This document shows, in pieces, positions 1-11,117 of a DNA stretch of 64,000 bases. The notes under the pieces were generated by a model. That model saw only the letters and a list, made by a program, of their open reading frames with translations. It had not been told where the DNA came from and made no database searches. Origin of the DNA: Narthecium ossifragum (Eukaryota; Streptophyta; Magnoliopsida; Dioscoreales; Nartheciaceae); NCBI GenBank assembly GCA_963920575.1, contig OY986971.1:25066145-25130144 (forward strand), read 5' to 3'. How positions within the stretch are numbered: the stretch's first letter is position 1; every line of letters begins with the position of its first letter. Both the position numbers and the translations under genes were made by a program.

Positions 1-2
1 CC

Positions 3-3000
3 TTCATTTATTATTGGCTTTGTAAATTCGTTTTTTGTCTTCCTTCTAAGAAGCCGGTTAAGGGTTATATTGGTCTCGCCCAAGCTATTGCTTCTGGAAA
101 GTAAGTTTTGTCTCTTTCTACTTTTATTCTATCGGCCATATATAGAGGCATCTACCTTACTCTTGAGCAATTGAGAGAAGGTGGAAGTCTCACTGGTTTT
201 GGCCCTCTTTGGATCATCCAATTGTGGCTTAGAGCCTATTTTCCTGGACTCCATCTACCTCCTTCTTCATCGGCCAGAACTCAAGGCCATTTGTATCTTT
301 CTTCATCGTTCATTCCTGAATCCCTCCAGCATACTTTTGATTATTTTTATACTTTATCCAGTTTTTCTTCCTATCGTCCTTTCAACCATAACTCTCACCC
401 AGCTTGCATTCGTCCACTCCTCGATCTGTCGGCCAATTTAGACGATGAAGAGAAAAGATTGGCCTGGGCCCGTTTCTTGGTCGGTCGAGATCTTCATTTT
501 GATATGTCGTGGGGCAAATCCAACAACAACTGCGGAGTGGAAGTCTATGCTCCAAACTTTGTCGCCCATCAGTTTGGATTGAAGCAAGCTTGACCAGTTC
601 CTCCTTACTTTAGTTATAATATAGTAGCTAAAGGGCGGTGTGTCTTCCACAACATCGATAAAGTAGTTACTGTAGAGAAAAGAGATATAGCGCTTTGTAA
701 TCGTTTTAAGCTTACAAATTTTGAGCCAATGGCCGACGTCGATTCTACCATCACCGATGTTTGGGACTCGGCCATCAAAGAGCGCCTTTTTTCTCAAGAC
801 AAGAATGATGTCTTCAGCAACTTTGTTCCTCCCAAGAAATTGGGACGTAAAAAGAATGTTTCGGAACACGCCGAGGAAGAGGATAGACCTCAGAAGAAGA
901 GAAAAATTGCTGCTTCCGCTGGAAAGGGTGAAGAATCGTCCAAAAAGAGAAAGGGGAAGTCTACTGAAGAGGCTTCATCTCACAAAAAGAAAATGGTATC
1001 AACTGGTGAATCCAGGATATCTCCATTGGCCGAGAGGCCTTTGGTCGAGGAAAGAATGGCCGAGGAAGTAGCGGCCGAAAATGTGGTGGTCGAGGGAGTA
1101 GCAGCTGAGGAACCTGAACAACAAGCTCACTCATCTTCAGCAGTAGGAGATGATGCAAGATCACCAGATAGTAGACAAAGTGTCTATTCTGTTTCTGCTT
1201 CTAAGTGAGTATTTTTGTTCATTATCTTATGTTTCTTTACTTTTATATCTCAAACTCACTCTTCCTTGTTTTGCAGAGAGAGATCGGACTCCTCTACTCC
1301 TTCCCACCTTTTATCTCTTTCTAGTTCTCCCTCCAACTTAGGCGAGGAGACTGCTTGTGAAGGAACAGAGAAGGGTCTTGTCGCTATTTCCAGTCAGGTT
1401 GAACCTTTGACTGAACAAGTATGTGTTCATTTTTGAATTCAACATTTAATCATTGTCTTACTGAATGATTCATTTTATTGATCTTTTCTCATTTCTATGT
1501 CAACAACCCTCTAATAAAGAAAACATTATCATTTCATCGTCCGAATAAGAAAGACGAGATGATGTAATCATCGAAGATTTTTTCGACGTTCTGAACCTTA
1601 CTCCAACCAGACCATGTTTGTCACATATCGGTCATATGCTTGTTTATAATCTTTTGAGGGACCTTGGTGCTATTCAACTATCACCTGAAACAGCTTCTAC
1701 TGGTGTGTCGACCTTACAACCTTTGGTCGAGGCATCATCTGTTCCGGAGTTATCGGCCAGTGACGTTCAACACAATGTCGATGTGCCCCCCAACACTTCA
1801 ACAATAAACACTTCTGTTACTACGCCTGCTCCAACTCCCATTATGCCACAAACAACGATGGTCGATGATACTTGGGCAATTGTACCCGTCGTTGCGCCAT
1901 CGACATCGTTCGTCACTCCGCAAGCAAGTTCATCCACTTTTGCTTCAGATGAGATATGAGTTCGGTCCTAATTAGTCAAATTTATTTTTATGATCGATAT
2001 CGATCATGAGTTTTGATCATTCTTAACTTTAGGCCGATATGGTTGACTTGGTCAATTCCATCTATTCTTTGAATGAGTCATGGCGAGCTCGCCTTTCTGG
2101 AAAACAAACGGCTTCTGATCCTGCGGCTATTCAACAAGGTCGATATCATGACCTCAGAAAAGCATTGGCCGACTGCATGATCATTTTGGACAAGCCGCCA
2201 GAGGAAGACTTTTCAGCATCAGATTATGATATTCTTGAAAGATTGACCGCTATATTCTTGACGATTGATCCTAAAGTATTAGGTCTTTCGGCCGAGGAAA
2301 TAGATGATATTCAAAGCATAAAGCCGACGATCGAAAATTTTGATGCGGAAAGGAAGAACCTAGTTAACGAGATCGTCCTTGTTGGAGAACGCCGAGAGCG
2401 ACGAGCACTCTTGAAAAATAAGATCAGCGATAGCATTAATAAGCTGTCAACGAACCTGGATGTGAGGACCTGACCCTCTATTCCTGTGGTTCGTTGACCA
2501 CAAGGGCAATTTGGTAAATTGCGCCTTGTCGGTTTGTTTCACACCCGCGTGTGCACACACAGGCCTTGTTTTGGTATATTGTGTTTGAATAGAATAGTTA
2601 GGGGGACCCGAGATCGGAAGATCCCAGCCCGGGAGCGCAGAAGCATGTCTTTGGGCGGCTGACGGCTCATGAGCGACCGATCGCTATCGAGTCGGTGGCT
2701 TTTCTTCTTTGAGAGGATGGCCGCCGTTGGCCGTCGCTCTCCCCTGTCAGAGGGAGAGAGGACTTTCTCTCCTCTCCTCCCGCTTTTTCCCTCCTTCCCC
2801 GGCTTTCCCCTTCCCTTTTCTTCTTCTTCTTCCTCTTCTCCTTCTCTTCTTCTTCCGCGGTTCTGCTTCCCCTATTTCCGGCTGAGCCTTCATCTTCTCC
2901 GTTCTTCCTCCTCCGGCCACCGTTTTGGGCGTTCCAAGGCTCGTTGGAATCGTGGCGATGTGAGGAAGATTCATGGTGTGGTTTGGAGCTGGGTTGGTGA

Positions 3001-5013
3001 CTGGTTTGCGGGGGATCAACCAAGGATTGCGTTTCCGGTAGGTTTCTACCTAGTTGAGTTAGTTTAATGGGTTTCTCCTAATCTAGCCGTTAGATCTTGA
3101 TGTTCTTTATGTTGTTGGATGCATCTTGCCTAGTAGAATTTCTGGTATAAGTTTCATAAGCTTTGGTTGAGATTTTAGTAGGATTTAAGCATGTTTAATC
3201 TCGGATTTTTCGATTTCTGCTGTTCTTGAAGAACAGCTGGTTTACGGCGAGTTTTTCGATCAGTACGTGCATGTTCTTGGGTTGTGATTAACATACGAGT
3301 TGTAGATCTTTGAATCTACTCTCAAACCCAATTGATTTCATAATTTTCTGATGTTTCTACGATTTGTTAGGAATTTATTACTGGAGGGCTGCGTTGCAGC
3401 AAGTAATTGGTAAGTTAGTTTGATTAGCGGTTGTGATTAGTGTTTTCCCGTTAATCTAGCCGTTGGATATTTCTGGATTTTGGATATGTTGATCCCGGCA
3501 TATAGATCTACTGGAGTCTAAGTTGGATCTCGAATCCGACATTGTTTGAATGTCGGATCGAAGGGGTCAATTAGCTCTAGGTAGAGAATGTTTTGGTGTT
3601 TTAAATATAATACTATATGTTCGGATTATAATATTATATTTTACTGTTCATCAGCGGTTTTCGGGGTTGCTTCCTGTTGCAGGAGTCCACGGTTGACGGT
3701 CGTGGTACCGTCGTAATGCCGGGACCCGCTGCGGATTGGCTGGCAGCGGTTGGTAGTACCACTATAGCGATCCGGTTGACTTGTATGCTACCTGTATCAA
3801 ACTATTGCATGGCTATTTCTTGTATATGTATGTTCATACCATGCATTATTGATTGGGGTTTGTTCCTTGTACTCCTGTATCAATTCCTAAGAGGTGGATG
3901 TCGTTACCCCGACATGTGTCGTCATGCTTGGTATCCAACATGGGTAAGGGTGTTATACATGTGCTGAGGTTCTCCTTGTTGTGGCGGGAGAGGGTTACAT
4001 GGACAGGAACTCTGGGGGTATCGATGGGATTTATGGGCTCCCTGGCAAGCCTTAGCTTTTGATTTGGAGTCTAGAGGTCGTGTTAGATCTGTTGCTTTGA
4101 GTGCTGAGAGTTGGTTGTCATAACCTCGGTTGTTCCGTCAAGTGTGGAGGTCCCGCTTGGAGAGGGATGACTTGCTGGTATCGTCATGTCCACTCTGTGC
4201 CAGGGATTGTAGGAGGTGGTCCATCCTTGAACAGTGGCTGTCGGAGGGACGTACTTTGGACAGGTACCCTTCGGGTTATTGACGGGATTTATAGGGTCCT
4301 TGGCAGGCCTCAGTACTTGGCACAGAGTTAGTTTAGTTGTTGTTGCCTTCCTTGTGTGTGTCGTAGAGTAGAACCCTGCTGAGCTTTTGCTCGTTCCTAC
4401 CCGGGCTGCGGTATTTGCAGGTGCATGTACCAGCTCTTCTGCAGTGGCCCCCAGTTGTTCGTCCTATGGCGGCGCGACGACATCAGGTCATGCTTGAGGG
4501 TCAAGAGGGCTTCTGCTGTGTTTTTCTGGAGACTTCTGATGACGTAACTTTTTGAGGATTGATATATGTAATTTTTGATATAACTCTGATGTATGTACAG
4601 TTTTTGGAATAGTAGATGTTAGATTTACTTCTGTCCTCTGTTTGTTTATTGTAACTGTTTCCGCCAGTTTGATATTAGTAGATGTAGGAACCCCCCATCG
4701 TGTCCCGGTCCGGATGGATTTTCTGGGCCGGGGCGCGACACTGAATGCTATCGGTGAGAGAGAATCAGCTATTTCCAAAGCTGATGCTCAAATCAAAGAG
4801 CTAGAAGCACAAATTCTTCAACTTAAGACGCAGAGGAACTATCTCGTCAAAGAGAGTAGACAAATCAATCAAGAAAGCATTAAAAATATAGAAGAATATG
4901 ATGCCCTTGAGGCTGACTCTTCCAAAGATCGTCAAATTGAGATCAATGCTGAGTTGGTCAAGAACAAGAATCGACATAAAGCTGTCTTTGAGGAGATAAT
5001 TTGTAAATGTTGA
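3..5013 (+). pseudogene. Antisense ORF of the Tat element: plant mobile domain plus coiled-coil tail, decayed
   Basis: One plus-strand frame runs from 3 to 1,204 and is broken only by stops at 102-104 and 591-593. It begins with a plant mobile domain (PMD): motifs GPLWIIQLWL, an AIASGK segment, and VEVYAPNFVAHQFGLKQ. A lysine/glutamate-rich, NLS-like linker follows. Splice-like joints are visible: donor at 1,204/1,205 with acceptor before 1,277, donor at 1,418/1,419, and acceptors before 1,520 and 2,033. The frame into the third exon is not kept and contains a stop, so it is decayed. The last exon (2,033-2,460) encodes a helical, charged region. It is cut by a solo LTR and resumes in frame at 4,746 with a coiled coil ending at 5,013. 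PMD proteins occur in transposons and in host silencing factors such as MAIN; the antisense position here favours the transposon form. Confidence 0.72.
2461..4740 (+). mobile_element. Solo LTR, family V (copy 1)
   Basis: The 2,280-bp unit begins TGTGAGGACC and ends GGGGCGCGACA, matching the ends of the V LTRs at 45,305 and 50,512. Flanking 5-mers are CTGGA (2,456-2,460) and CTGAA (4,741-4,745), a target duplication with one mismatch. No internal retrotransposon sequence is present, so it is a solo LTR left by LTR-LTR recombination. It interrupts the antisense ORF; removing the unit and one 5-mer restores that frame. Open frames inside it are low-complexity and not supported as genes. Confidence 0.85.
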
Positions 5014-5089
5014 TTTGTTGGCTGATCATTTTGTAATGAACAAATATTTTGTTAATTGCTATCGTCCATTTTTAGGGACGTCTTTTCTT

Positions 5090-5340
5090 CTATGCTTTTG
5101 TTTTATATCGATGGGTAATACCTTTTAAGGTATCAACCATTTATCATTGATCGATGTAACCCACCATCAATAGTCCTTAGTTGATATGACCCATTTGGAA
5201 ATACTTGATCGACCATGTATGGTCCTTCCCAGTTGGGCGACCACTTTCCATATTTAGGGTCATTCTGATCTATAGGTAGGATCGTTTTCAAACTAAGTCT
5301 CCTTCTTGAAAATCTTTGGACATTACTCTCTTATTATAGA
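5090..5340 (-). pseudogene. Integrase C-terminal remnant of the Tat element
   Basis: Minus-strand translation gives FQEGDLV, then (after a one-base deletion) KTILPIDQNDPKYGKW, NWEGPYMV, a GSYQL segment and LKRYYPSI. This is the SH3-like tail typical of gypsy integrases (GPY-type motif). It precedes the antisense ORF, as expected at the end of pol. The upstream integrase core is missing because X-family LTR sequence begins at 5,348. It is clearly degenerate. Confidence 0.7.
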
Positions 5341-5347
5341 TATCGAC

Positions 5348-7515
5348 TGACGTGCCTTGTAATGTGTTGTTAATTATATCAAAGATGGACAAAACAAATT
5401 ACCGGACTACTACTTAACTACAACGTAGTTAATGGGAGTACGGGTCGAATCCTCAAGAAATTGGATGGTCGAATTACAAATGAAATATAGTCTCTACAAT
5501 AGTTGAAAACAATTGGATTGATTATTTGAGTTTTCTAACTAAAATATTCTAAAACAACTAAGGATGAAATTTATCAAGGAAGAAGTCCTAGGGACTTCCA
5601 ATCCGAATTAGGGTCTAATGTTTTCTCTATGAATTGAGATGAATGACATCTATTGAGACAACCAATCATCAAAGGTCGATGAGCGTAGGATTAATATCGC
5701 TCACCACTAATGAGGTGTCGGGTTAGGACCACCTTATCGCGTGTATTGCAATGTTAGATTCATGATCGAGCCTTTAATTCGATCATCACTCAACAATTGT
5801 CGGCTTAAGGTCAAATTGTCGGAAAACAAATCTAGGTTTCGTATGAATAAGGTCTTGGATTGAGTGGCTTTAATACATCAATCCAATTCCACATCTAAGA
5901 TAAGAATATGGTGGTTCTAACACCTCAAGATCTTATCTTAAGATCCACAAACCTCCAAGAAAGTTGGCCATGGTTCTAGCATGACTTCTTCTTTGAGTAA
6001 TTTAAGCAAACCTCCAAGAGAGTTAGACATGGTTCTAGCATGACCTCTTCTTTTAGTAATTTAAGCAAACCTCCAAAAGAGTTGGCCATGGTTCTAGCAT
6101 GACCTCTTCTTTGAGGAATTCAAGCAAACACCTATCAAGCATCTAGTTCTCAAACAACCATATGCAAGAAGAGGCATTCCAATAATGGATTTCATTAAAG
6201 AAATATGGAATTACAAGTGAATTCATACAAAAGTCATCTCAAAAAAATCATTACATCAAGAATCAAAAGAGAAATATAAGAAACAAACCCTAAGACATCA
6301 AGGAATTCCCAAGGAGGAGGGATTTAGCTACTCATCTTGGGTAGGAGATCCATGGAGGAGGAGGCTTTACCTATCTTCTCCATCAAAATCCACCCCTTGA
6401 TGCCCTAAATCTCTCTCTCACTCTAAGGAAGAAGAAGGCCGGAGAAATGAGGGAAAAAGATGGGGAAAAGATCCCAAAATAAGAGCAAAAACCCCTATTT
6501 ATAGCCCCCAAGTCGTGGACCCTCAGATCAGATCAGAACCGTCCGTTTTTACCCGTCATCCAATCTTGGATCGATCCGAAATAGGTTTAGATCGATCCAA
6601 GATATCAAAATTTGGGTTTCTAACGGTTTGGATCGATCCAATATGAGTTTGGATCGATCTAAGATGTAACAGAGAGTCATGACTCTCTCGAAAAGGGTTC
6701 TGGATCGATCCATTGTGAGTTTGGATCGATCCAAATATTCTGAATCGATCCAATAAAGGTCTGGATCGATCCGAAATGTAAAAGAGAGTCATGGCTCTCT
6801 GGGAAGGGCTTCTGGATCGATCCATTGTAGGTTTGGATCGATCCATCCACATATTTTGGATCGATCCAAAATATAACATAGAGTCATGGCTCTCTAGAAA
6901 GGGCTTCTGGATCGATCCAATGAAGGTCTGGATCGATCCGAAACGTAATAGAGAGTCATGGCTCTCTGGGAAGGGCTTTTGGATCGATCCATTGTAGGTT
7001 TGGATCGATCCACATCTTCTAGATCGATCCAATAAAGGTCTGGATCGATCCGAATAAGGTTGATTCTGTGTAATTGATATCTTTTGGCCTTGAAATATGT
7101 CGTTAAGTATATCAAAGGCGGACAAAACAAATTACCAGACTAATAGTTAACTACAACGTAGTTAGTGGAAGCACGGGCCGACTCCTCAAGGAATTGGATG
7201 ATTGAATTAGTAAATGTGATATAATCTCTACAATGATTGTAAACAATATGGTTGATTCTTTGAGTTTTCTAACGAAAGTATTCTAGAAGAACTAAAGAGG
7301 AAATTTATCAAGGAATAATTCCTAGGGAATTCCACTCCGAATTAGGGTCTAAATATTATCTCTATGAATCAAGATGCATGACACTCACGAGATCGTCTAA
7401 ATTGGATATCGACGAGCATAGTATTAATATCGCTCGCCGCTAATGAGATGTCGAGTTAGGATCATCTCATCGCGTGCATAACAAGGTGAAGATCCATGAT
7501 CGAGGCTCTAATTCG
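5348..7515 (-). mobile_element. Two joined X-family LTR pieces in tandem
   Basis: Minus-strand LTR sequence homologous to the complete X LTR at 26,054-27,697. Piece one runs from the 3' end (TGACGTGCC at 5,348 on the plus strand) to about 7,083 and lacks roughly the first 100-150 bases of the LTR. Piece two (about 7,084-7,515) is the last 430 bases of another copy in the same orientation, lacking its terminal few bases. The pair replaces the reverse transcriptase to integrase section of the Tat element, so deletion by recombination between two X insertions is a reasonable inference. Piece one has a TATAAATA box on the minus strand at 6,496-6,503. Confidence 0.75.
6569..7051. repeat. GGATCGATCC palindrome array in an X LTR
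   Basis: About 17 copies of GGATCGATCC or one-base variants, spaced mostly 20-50 bp apart. They are embedded in a higher-order unit that also repeats a hairpin-forming motif; the copy near 6,670 is the perfect 18-bp palindrome agagagtcatgactctct. The array lies about 70 bp upstream, in LTR orientation, of the TATAAATA box at 6,496-6,503. Confidence 0.9.
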
Positions 7516-7650
7516 ATGGAACGCATTGGCTGCCGTGAATCCAGCATGAGTATCGATACTGTAAGGCATGTTGTCGGCCATAACGGACTCAACATTTCCT
7601 TTGTCGTTCCATAAAAACAAGCATTGGTGATGGGAAGATGGAACACATTG

Positions 7651-10236
7651 TGTCACGCCCCGACCCAGAAAACCCATCCAGGACGGGACGTGAGGGTTCC
7701 TATCACTATTCATCTTCAACCGACGCAGTACAAGCGGAAAGGATAAACAATTCAAGTAAAAGTATTCCAGAGGCTAAGCAGATTTTAATCATAATATAAC
7801 ATCAAGTCTTACAATATCTGAGTTCCAAAATACAGATTTATACAACATCCCAAAGGTTCTAAAAAAAGGGTACAACATACATAATTATATATCAAAAAGT
7901 TACAACAGCCATATCCTCCAACAAAACCTCAGACGCCTCTAGATGTACTCGCGCCACCAAAAGCCGAACCTGCTGGCTCCACTGAGGAGGAACTGCCGCC
8001 TGCACCTGCAAACGCAGCCCGGGTAGGAATGAGCAAAAAGCCCAGTAGGGTTCTACTTTACGGCACACTGAAAGGAGGTAAACAACAACAGTGTCATTTC
8101 TCCGCCTAAGTCTAAAGGATGCCACGGGGTCCCATAACCCCTATCGATTCCCCAAGGGATCCTACTCTTCTCAACCGACCACGCTGGGAATACCATCCAA
8201 ACACGCTGGGAGGAAACCAAGAACCAGAACCAGTAGGAACACCCTTTACCCAGCAGGAAGCCACTGCCTGAGGACACACGTCGGGAACATCGACAACCAT
8301 CCTTAGCACTTGGCCTTGGAGAGCCGACACGACCTCTAAACCTCAAGCAGTATAATATTCCAGTCCGACTAACGCAATCCTCAATCACCAAGGATTCAGA
8401 TCAACAATCACACCCTAATCCTAACTACCCATCCACGGTCCTAAGGCTAGATCCGAGCTACCCGAGAGCCTCGGATCGGCGACCTAAAACATCGCCCGCC
8501 TAACCTCAAATGCTTCTAATGCATACAATGCATGAGCTTAAGCAAACATCTACCCTAGATGTCTCTATATGTCACATCAGCAGTTATAAGTTCCACAGAT
8601 ATACAATAGCCCTCGGCACTCGCCGATAAGAGGCTAAGGTTCCACAGTTTCTCATTAACTAGCACTCATAGCTAGTTAATGGCTAAGCAAACAACTGATC
8701 ATTTAATTACAATCATACAAGTATTTAAATGCAAGTAAAGCCATATATTTACCAAGAAGGAAGTCACATGAATCGATTCTCAAACCCGATGGAAAACCCC
8801 TTGAAAACCCCATCAAATCCCCCTACATGCTTCCCAACATGCTTAGGTACTAATCCCAAACCAAATTCGTCCAAGAAAAGCCAGAAAACACTGTTCAGGC
8901 GCTCACGGTCGATGCGACGGTCGATCCGTGCATCGACCGTGAGACCACGGACGATGCCACGGTCGATCCAGAGATCGACCGTGAGACCCATGCGAAGAAA
9001 AAAACCAAGGGCGACGGTCGATCGACCCATCGACCCTGAGAAGCCCAAAATCGAACAGAGCCTGACGGTCGATGCGACGGTCGACCGTCAGGTAAAAGGG
9101 AAAAGAAGGAGATCCCGTGGTCGATCCATGCATCGACCCTGGGAAGCCAAAATCTCGACAGAGCCCGACGGTCGATGCGACGGTCGATCCGACGGTCGAT
9201 GCGACGGTCGATCCGACGGTCGATGCAACGGTCGACCGTCAGGCCCAGAGTAAGTATATTAAAGCTTGACGGTCGATACATCGATTGACCGTCGAGCCTG
9301 ACGGTCGATGCACCGATTGACCGTCGAGCTCGCGACGCAAAATGCCAGAAATCCCATTTCTAGGTTTTCAAGGATCAAAACATGTTTTAAAACAATGAAA
9401 CTTGGTAGGCAAGTGTATTTTGAAGTGGAGAATCCAATGATGTAAAGAAATCCAGTTTTAGATGGTTAAATCCCATTTTAGGTCGGAAAACCAAAAACCG
9501 ACAAAACGGCGACGTTTCAGAAACCAGTCGTTAGAATACGGAAATCTTGGCATACAAACACTCCAGACCATTCACATTGCATACACAACGGATTACACAA
9601 CATCCTAGCATGGCATTCCACAGCAAACCACATATGCAACCTAACCTAGTAGAACCCGATCCAAGGATCGGGGTAGAAACACCTACCTGGGCAAGCAATG
9701 AAGCTTCTCCACGCGTCCAGCCAGCCGCGCCGTGAAGATCCGCTGCTCAAGCTCAATCCTCCAAGGTCAAGCCCAGCCGGAGGAGAAGAGAAGGGAGAAG
9801 GAGAGAAGAAACGCTGGTAGGAGGAGAAGAGAAGAAACAGAAACGTGGGCAGGGGAAAGAAAGAGAGGAGAGAAGAGAGGAGTGCAGGTGGGGGGGTTGG
9901 AGCCAACTGCTCCAACCACCCTCCACTCACCAGGCCACTAACGGGCCTAAAGCCCACCGGCCCGCTAACGAGCCCGAAAACGAGCTTTAGCGCGCCCGAG
10001 CTGGGATCTTCCGATCCCGGGCCCACCTAACCATTCTAAACAACCACATACATCAATCCAAGGCCGTGGGTGCAACGCGGGTGTGAAACCGACCACCAGG
10101 GGCATATTTACCAAAATGCCCCTGGGGTCCAAACCGCCACACGATCGCCCGATCGTGCCCGACGCGGAACCAAACCAACAGGAAACCGGCTCTCGACCCA
10201 TGTGGTCGAGTCAGGTCTGAGGGACGGGCCCTCACA
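7651..10236 (-). mobile_element. Solo LTR, family V (copy 2), reverse orientation
   Basis: On the plus strand it begins TGTCACGCCCCGACCC and ends GGGCCCTCACA, the reverse complement of family V ends. The perfect 5-bp target duplication CATTG lies at 7,646-7,650 and 10,237-10,241. It is 2,586 bp with no internal region. It splits the protease coding stretch of the Tat element between WIHGSQC and PSSHHQC. The open frames inside (for example near 8,729-9,253) are by-products of its GGTCGA-rich repeat array and are not genes. Confidence 0.9.
8903..9330. repeat. CGGTCGA-type palindromic array inside V LTR copy 2
   Basis: Dense repeats of the core acGGTCGAT and its complement ATCGACCgt. They include the run gacggtcgatgcgacggtcg and its variants from about 9,168 to 9,240, and paired inverted copies such as GGTCGATGCACCGATTGACC. 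A homologous but differently arranged array occurs in V copy F at 46,138-46,548. Confidence 0.85.
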
Positions 10237-11117
10237 CATTGGCTGCCGTGAATCCAGTCTCGACCAAGCAATACATTGTATCTGGTCGTTGAGTCCATGA
10301 CGAAGAACGCTGTCGTTCTTGTGACACTCCCCCACCTTGATATCCAAAGGAAGAATTCCCTTTGCAGGAGATGGGACTCCACTAAACCCTGTTAGCGTTA
10401 TGTCTGTAGGAATGAGATCGCTATCGGTCTTGCCCAGCTTCTTCATCATTTTAGCAGGAATGACGTTAACGGCGGCTCTGGTGTCGATCAAAACCCTGCT
10501 CACAGGAATACCGTTGATCTCGGCCTTAATTTGTAAAGGCCGTAAATGGCGTGTCATCGCTTCTGGTGGTTGATCAAACACAACCTTGTCCTGATCTTGA
10601 CGATCTTCCGTGTGCGACTTGGACGATAACTGAGGTCGATCTTGAACCGCTTTGCCTTTGGCTTTGGCTGCAATATGGACAACTTCTGGGCTTTCATGTC
10701 CATCCCATGATGGCCATTGTTGATCTTGTTGTGTCTCCGTTGCTTCTACGTCCCAACCAGTTGGAATGATTGGCGCGTCGTCGACTTGCTTAACGTACTT
10801 GGTTACGTCGGCCTTGGGAACCCATTTCTTTACAAGAGGATCTCCATAACAAACTAGATAGTCGAACTTACCGCTTGGTTGTCCCTGAGTACTTATAGCT
10901 GGGTTGCCCGTCTTGTAGAGCTCCATCAATAGCTTCTTCTGGGGGATATTCCTTCTCGCCGCTTCCTCATGGACCTTGATGGGTACCTCCACCTCTACCC
11001 ACTCAACATCCTCGACCATGGGCTCTTCTTCTTCATCGCCCCAGCCAGTTGGGACGATTGTTGTAGACGCCGATGGAACAATCTAGGCGACGACCTCTGT
11101 CCTTTTGACGAGACGCT

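Noticed and set aside
2667..3067. Overlapping frames of 90-132 codons in solo LTR copy 1
   Set aside because: Pyrimidine-rich LTR sequence; the same region in the sibling LTR at 50,512 gives different, equally featureless frames.
6569..7051. CRISPR-like regular repeats
   Set aside because: The units are 10-bp palindromes at irregular spacing inside an LTR of a plant genome; there are no unique spacers or cas genes.
8729..9281. Open frames of 76-174 codons on both strands across the GGTCGA array
   Set aside because: They arise from repeat periodicity and encode Arg/Ser/Asp runs with no family match, inside a solo LTR.
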